This document shows, in pieces, positions 60,122 through 64,000 of a stretch of DNA of 64,000 nt; the first letter of the stretch is position 1, and each line of letters begins with the position of its first letter. The DNA is from Natronocella acetinitrilica. Its GTDB lineage: Bacteria > Pseudomonadota > Gammaproteobacteria > Nitrococcales > Aquisalimonadaceae. The stretch spans positions 124,001 to 188,000 of the forward strand of contig NZ_JALJXV010000008.1 in assembly GCF_024170285.1 (NCBI RefSeq), written 5' to 3'. The translations under genes were made by a program, and so were the position numbers. The notes beneath the pieces were generated by a model. It searched no databases. It was not told the origin of the DNA and was given only the letters and a program-made list of their open reading frames with translations.

Positions 60122-60970
60122 ATGTTCCATGGCTGGTTCGGCTATGCCCCCGCAGGTAGTCAGCATCCGCGGCTTGAGGTGATCAGTCGCCAGCCTCGCC
60201 GTGACAGGCGCTCGCCGCCGCTGCTCTTCGTCCATGGGGCGTACGCCGGTGCCTGGTGCTGGGACGAGCACTTCCTCGATTATTTCGCTGCACTGGGCTA
60301 TGAGACCCACGCTGTCAGTCTCCGCGGCCATGGCCGCAGCGAGGGTAGTGAATCCTTGCACTTTCACGGTGTTACCGACTATGTCGAGGACGTCGCCAAC
60401 GCTGTCGCCGGCTTGAAACGCACGCCCATACTCATCGGCCATTCCATGGGTGGCTTCGTGGTTCAGAAGTATCTGGAAAAGCATCCTGCCCTGGCGGCAG
60501 TGCTGATGGCCACCGTGCCGCCAACCGGCCTGGGTGCATCGGTTGTCAGAATGATGACTGGCGACCCGATGCTTTTCACCCAGATGTCATTGATGCATGC
60601 CCTGGGGCCTGATGCGGTGGATGCCCGTTCCGCCGGCAGAGCGGTATTCTCGGACAATCTCGATGAACATCTGCTGGCAGCCTATTCGCGGCGTATGCAG
60701 GCGGAATCGCAGCGTGCGCTCATGGAAATGACCTTCGGTAATACGCCGCAGCCCATGGGCATGCGTCAGCTGCCCATGTTGGTGGTTGGTGCCGAGGATG
60801 ACGCGCTGTTCTCCACGGCGGATATGGAAGCCACGGCCACGGCGTTTGGCGCCGAATTACAGATGGTGCCCGACATGGCCCATGCCATGATGTTGGAACG
60901 GGATTGGGAGCGAGCCGCCGCACCGATCGCCGAATGGCTGGCGACCAGGGCCGATTCCGTCCACGGATGA
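60122..60970 (+). CDS. Alpha/beta hydrolase
   Basis: A 282-residue alpha/beta-hydrolase-fold protein with FVHGAYAGAWCWDEHF (oxyanion region), the nucleophile elbow IGHSMGGFVVQ, the Asp in VVGAEDDALFS and the His in PDMAHAMMLE, so a complete Ser-Asp-His triad. Substrate unknown: lipase or esterase family enzymes share this layout. GGAGAGGAG lies nine bases before ATG 60122, supporting that start over the ATG 40 codons upstream. Divergent from pepN and convergent with the DUF934 gene. Confidence 0.87.
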   Translation: MFHGWFGYAPAGSQHPRLEVISRQPRRDRRSPPLLFVHGAYAGAWCWDEHFLDYFAALGYETHAVSLRGHGRSEGSESLHFHGVTDYVEDVANAVAGLKRTPILIGHSMGGFVVQKYLEKHPALAAVLMATVPPTGLGASVVRMMTGDPMLFTQMSLMHALGPDAVDARSAGRAVFSDNLDEHLLAAYSRRMQAESQRALMEMTFGNTPQPMGMRQLPMLVVGAEDDALFSTADMEATATAFGAELQMVPDMAHAMMLERDWERAAAPIAEWLATRADSVHG

Positions 60971-60976
60971 GTCCGA

Positions 60977-61501
60977 TCAGCTTTCCACCGGGGTTGTTGC
61001 GCTGACCCGACGCTTGAACCTGGGTAGGCGCGGTGCCTCGTCATTCTGGTAGTGAGCCGAAAAGGCATCGAATGCGGCCAGCGCCTCGGTTGCCTCCGAA
61101 GAATCCCCCGCAAACAGAAAACTGTCGATGCCGACACGCTCCATGTAGGAGAGCTGGTCGTGCTGCACGTCGCCCACTGCGCGCAACTCGCCCCGGTAGC
61201 CGTAGACTGATCGAAGCAGGCGTGCGTGGGAGTAGCAGCGACCGTCCGCCAGGGTGGGGAAACTCAGAGCGATCATCGCGACCCGCGAAGCCTGGGGCCC
61301 CAGCTCTTGAATGGGCACATCGCCATCCACGAGTATTCCCAGGGTATCTGGCTTGCGCTCCGCGAGTCCCGGCCACTCGAGAATCCACCTGTCCCAGGGC
61401 AGAATGATGGCATCTGACTCCGGGAGCGGCTCGTCCTGTTCGAGAATGCGCCAGGCATCCCCTTCGTCGACCAGTCGTCGGGACTTAATGAGCGTTGGCA
61501 T
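60977..61501 (-). CDS. DUF934 protein, cysI partner
   Basis: A 174-residue protein of the DUF934 family, with ILPWDRWILEWPGLAER, VALSFPTLADGRCYSHARL-type core and GVDSFLFAGD near the end. Proteins of this family sit next to CysI-type sulfite reductase in Pseudomonas and relatives, and a role in assimilatory sulfate reduction is inferred from that. The start is ATG 61501 (MPTLIKSRRL), overlapping the cysI end by 17 bases. The conserved ARLLRSVYGYRGELRAVGDV is a strong family marker. Confidence 0.88.
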   Translation of the reverse strand: MPTLIKSRRLVDEGDAWRILEQDEPLPESDAIILPWDRWILEWPGLAERKPDTLGILVDGDVPIQELGPQASRVAMIALSFPTLADGRCYSHARLLRSVYGYRGELRAVGDVQHDQLSYMERVGIDSFLFAGDSSEATEALAAFDAFSAHYQNDEAPRLPRFKRRVSATTPVES

Positions 61502-63143
61502 AGGCCTGCTCCTTGAATGGCTGTATACCGACCCGCCGGTAGGTGTCCAGAAAGCTTTCCTCGCCTTCACGAAGGGCAACGAACGTATCGAGTAGCGCTT
61601 CCAGCGTATCCACCACCTGGTCCTTGGGCACTGCCGGGCCGATACGATCGCCAAGAGCAGCGGCATCGGCCGAAGAGCCACCCAGGGTAAGCTGATAGAA
61701 CTCCCGGCCTTTCTTGTCGACGCCCAGCACGCCGATATGGGCGACGTGGTGGTGGCCGCATGCATTCATGCAGCCGGACATGTTGATCCGCAAGTCGCCG
61801 AGATCGTAGAGGTAGTCGAGATCGTCGAAACGCTCATGGATCGCAGCCGCTACATCAATGGAGCCGGCGTTTGCAAGGCTGCAGAAGTCCAGGCCCGGGC
61901 AGCAGATCATGTCCGCAGCGGTGCCGATATTCGGTGTCGCGAGGCCCAGGGCGTCCAGATCGCGCCATAGCCCGTCTAGAGCATCCAGCGGTACATCCGC
62001 CAGCACCAGGTTCTGGGTGTGCGTGGCCCGCGCTTCGCCGAAGCTGTAGCGATCCGCCAGGTCTGCAAGACCTTCAAGCTGTATATCGGTGATGTCCCCC
62101 GGCGCAATGCCGGGCTTCTTCAGGGACACGAAAACGATGCGGTATCCGTCGCGGCCATGTTTCCGGGTGTTGCGTGCATACCAACGCGCAAATGCCGGAT
62201 CCGTTTCCAGCAGCGACTGCACGCCGCTGGCGTCTACATCGTCACGATAGGGTGGCGGCGCGAAGTGCGCTGACACGGTTTCGATATCTTCAGGCTCCAG
62301 CGTCAGCTCGGGCTGTTCCCGCAGGTGCTGCCAGTGCTCCTCAACGCGCTCACGAAATGCCTCGACGCCCATGGCACGCACCAGAATCTTGATTCGGGAC
62401 TTGTACTTGTTGTCCCGTCGCCCTAGCAGGTTATAGACGCGGAGTATGGCCTCCAGGTACGAGAGCAGATGGCGGAGAGGCAGGAAGGGCCGCAAGACCT
62501 CGCCGATAATGGGCGTTCGTCCCAGCCCACCGCCGACAAGGACTTCGACACCCAACTCGCCGTTGTCGTCGCGGACGAGACGGAGGCCGATATCGTGGAC
62601 CTGTGTTGCCGCCCGATCCGTCCGGGAACCTGTCACCGCAATCTTGAACTTGCGGGGCAGATAGGAGAACTCCGGGTGCAGGGTGGCCCATTGCCGGATC
62701 AGCTCGCAGTAAGGGCGTGGATCCGCCACCTCGTCGTCGGCGACCCCCGCCAGATGATCCGAGGTAATGTTGCGGATGCAGTTGCCGCTGGTCTGGATGG
62801 CATGCATCTGCACTGATGCAAGATCAGCAAGTATGTCGGGCACCGACTCCAGCGTTGGCCAGTTGAACTGAATGTTCTGCCGGGTGGTGATGTGGCCGTA
62901 GCCTCGATCGTAACGACGTGCGATGGAACCCAGCATCCGCAACTGGTCACTACCCAGCAGTCCATACGGGATGGACACCCGCAACATGGGCGCGTGTCGC
63001 TGTATGTAGAGGCCATTCATCAGGCGAAGCGGGCGGAACTGGTCCTCCGTCAGCTTGCCATCGAGATAGCGCCTGGTCTGGTCGCGAAACTGGACGACGC
63101 GTTCATCTACCAGCGCCTGGTCGTCACTGTCATATCGATACAT
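61485..63143 (-). CDS. cysI: Sulfite reductase hemoprotein CysI (Pseudomonas type)
   Basis: Six-electron reduction of sulfite to sulfide with siroheme and a [4Fe-4S] cluster. The 552 residues resemble Pseudomonas CysI over the whole length, starting MYRYDSDDQALVDERV. Cluster and siroheme cysteines are in CCPGLDFC near 411-418 and SGCMNACGHHH near 455-461; GHITTRQNIQFNW and TSGNCIRNI are siroheme-contact segments. I start at ATG 63143; 19 upstream codons are not conserved. It is followed by the DUF934 gene. No CysJ flavoprotein is present in the window. Confidence 0.94.
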   Translation of the reverse strand: MYRYDSDDQALVDERVVQFRDQTRRYLDGKLTEDQFRPLRLMNGLYIQRHAPMLRVSIPYGLLGSDQLRMLGSIARRYDRGYGHITTRQNIQFNWPTLESVPDILADLASVQMHAIQTSGNCIRNITSDHLAGVADDEVADPRPYCELIRQWATLHPEFSYLPRKFKIAVTGSRTDRAATQVHDIGLRLVRDDNGELGVEVLVGGGLGRTPIIGEVLRPFLPLRHLLSYLEAILRVYNLLGRRDNKYKSRIKILVRAMGVEAFRERVEEHWQHLREQPELTLEPEDIETVSAHFAPPPYRDDVDASGVQSLLETDPAFARWYARNTRKHGRDGYRIVFVSLKKPGIAPGDITDIQLEGLADLADRYSFGEARATHTQNLVLADVPLDALDGLWRDLDALGLATPNIGTAADMICCPGLDFCSLANAGSIDVAAAIHERFDDLDYLYDLGDLRINMSGCMNACGHHHVAHIGVLGVDKKGREFYQLTLGGSSADAAALGDRIGPAVPKDQVVDTLEALLDTFVALREGEESFLDTYRRVGIQPFKEQAYANAH

Positions 63144-63206
63144 GGCGTACGCCTTCGTTCCCGCGTCAATGGAGGATGTCCTGGGCGGAGACAGTAGCAA
63201 GCCAGG

Positions 63207-63241
63207 CTTATAGCAAAAAGGAATACTTCAGAATAAGAAAA
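63207..63241 (-). promoter_or_regulatory. AT-rich upstream region of cysI, candidate promoter/CysB site
   Basis: A short AT-rich island in a GC-rich region. On the minus strand TATAAG (63212-63207) could be a -10, but no good -35 is visible. The pentamer GAATA occurs on the plus strand at 63221 and 63231, exactly ten bases apart. Sulfate-assimilation operons are usually CysB-activated from AT-rich sites, so this is a plausible regulatory region, assigned by context only. Confidence 0.3.
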
Positions 63242-63267
63242 GGCGGTGTGGTTATGAGGGCGCGGGA

Positions 63268-63750
63268 CTACCAGCGGAATTTGTCAAACAGATCCGGATT
63301 TGCCCAGTTCCTCGCGTTCAACCAGTCTGGCGTGGTCTTGTAGGTGGCGATGTCGAAGCCGAAGAACTCGGCCGTTCCGGCGTGATCCCTGCCGAGGCGC
63401 GTGAAGCCGAAGGCGATCAGATCCCGCGGCTGCCAGCCGTGCTCCGGCTGAAGGCTCACGATGACCCGGCGTGCGAACAGGTCGCGCAAGCCGGCAAGCA
63501 GGGCTTCGCCGTCGCGGCGTTCCAGTTGCTCAAGGGTGTCTCCCACCAGGACGAGATCCTGCATGCCCAGCGTTGCAAGCTGCCGGTACGCATCCGCTTC
63601 GATCCGCGTGACAGCGATCTCTGGCGTCTTCCCCAATCCGGCCTCGTCCAGGGCAGGGAATTTCCCGACCACGGCCAGTGTTGCCGGTTTGACATCGCCG
63701 ATCAGCTCGCTGACGAGCCACCGCATATCCTGTTTTTCAGACGGTTCCAC
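63268..63750 (-). CDS. Uncharacterised conserved protein (160 residues)
   Basis: I do not recognise a named family with confidence. The product has an alternating alpha/beta pattern in its first 100 residues (LAVVGKFPAL, MQDLVLVGDTLEQL, RRVIVSLQP) that looks like a small Rossmann-like fold with a nucleotide-type VVGKF turn, then an aromatic end (WLNARNWANPDLFDKFRW). The GTG start at 63750 shares one base with the stop of the upstream gene (TAGTG). An ATG nine codons in is the alternative. Confidence 0.72.
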   Translation of the reverse strand: MEPSEKQDMRWLVSELIGDVKPATLAVVGKFPALDEAGLGKTPEIAVTRIEADAYRQLATLGMQDLVLVGDTLEQLERRDGEALLAGLRDLFARRVIVSLQPEHGWQPRDLIAFGFTRLGRDHAGTAEFFGFDIATYKTTPDWLNARNWANPDLFDKFRW

Positions 63751-64000
63751 TAGTCGCCTCGCGTCGGAGGGGCTTCGTCCGGATCAGCCAGTTGTCCGGA
63801 CTCCAGTCGATCGATGATTTCCTGGGCCGAGAGTTCCCTCGAGGCGTCCACGTGGACGCCGAACATGGCGGTGTATTCGGCGAAGACCCGGTTCAGTGTC
63901 TGGCGGTAGATGGTGACGTCTGCGGCCAGCTTGCGGGTGCGTTCCTGCAGCACGGCAGGCGTAGCGCTAACCGGTATGTCGTCGACAACGTCGGGCTGCA
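63750..64000 (-). CDS. Uncharacterised protein, C-terminal part (5' end outside window)
   Basis: The minus-strand frame is open from the right edge to the TAG at 63752-63750, with about 82 residues visible. It contains a helical stretch (LQERTRKLAADVTIYRQTLN), then MFGVHVDASRELSAQEIID and an acidic end (PDEAPPTRGD). A GTG at 63953 is the only local start, but the frame continues upstream without a stop, so the gene probably begins outside the window. Its stop overlaps the next gene by one base. Function not recognised. Confidence 0.6.
   Translation of the reverse strand, partial: QPDVVDDIPVSATPAVLQERTRKLAADVTIYRQTLNRVFAEYTAMFGVHVDASRELSAQEIIDRLESGQLADPDEAPPTRGD

Overview
The window is a GC-rich, almost gap-free stretch of core chromosome from a gammaproteobacterium. 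Gene order, the DapC/DapD/DapE lysine branch, a Pseudomonas-type CysI, RpoS and the frr-uppS-cdsA-dxr order all point that way. A halophilic or alkaliphilic Ectothiorhodospiraceae-like lineage would fit, but that placement is an impression and was not computed. No tRNA, rRNA, IS element, prophage or CRISPR array was seen.

Left arm (1-7,489, mostly minus strand). After the tail of a MocR-type aminotransferase comes an operon transcribed leftward: map-glnD-dapC-dapD-yffB-dapE (protein maturation, PII signalling, lysine/peptidoglycan precursor synthesis). A 429-base divergent region with candidate promoters on both strands separates it from rpsB.

Envelope superoperon (7,919-22,302, plus strand): rpsB-tsf-pyrH-frr-uppS-cdsA-dxr-rseP-bamA-skp, a terminator-like hairpin, then lpxD-fabZ-lpxA-lpxB-rnhB. 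It joins translation, isoprenoid/phospholipid synthesis, outer-membrane assembly and early lipid A synthesis. Overlapping stop/start codons are common, and rpsB and lpxA appear to use TTG starts.

Inserted cassette (22,322-25,187, minus strand): a second lpxA, gnnA and gnnB, each overlapping the next by four bases, lie between rnhB and dnaE, which are adjacent in many relatives. GnnA and GnnB convert UDP-GlcNAc to its 3-amino analogue, so an LpxA can attach an amide-linked acyl chain. The two LpxA copies differ at the hydrocarbon-ruler position (Met versus Gly), which predicts different acyl lengths. This is the most distinctive feature of the window.

Centre (25,363-42,604, plus strand): dnaE, accA, tilS, pyrG, kdsA, eno, ftsB, ispD, ispF, truD; a minus-strand Smr gene; then surE-pcm-yqaA-nlpD-rpoS. 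A good promoter candidate precedes rpoS.

Right arm (42,605-64,000): a minus-strand Mth938-domain gene, hom and thrC (ThrC with an unusual five-cysteine insert), an RpfE-like gene and recJ, then a pair of cyclic-di-GMP genes: a 1,420-residue PAS/GAF/GGDEF/EAL protein and an EAL protein with a CxxC N-terminus. Beyond these are a 3-hydroxyisobutyryl-CoA hydrolase-like gene, prc, pepN, an alpha/beta hydrolase, a DUF934 gene, cysI and two unrecognised genes that run to the right edge.
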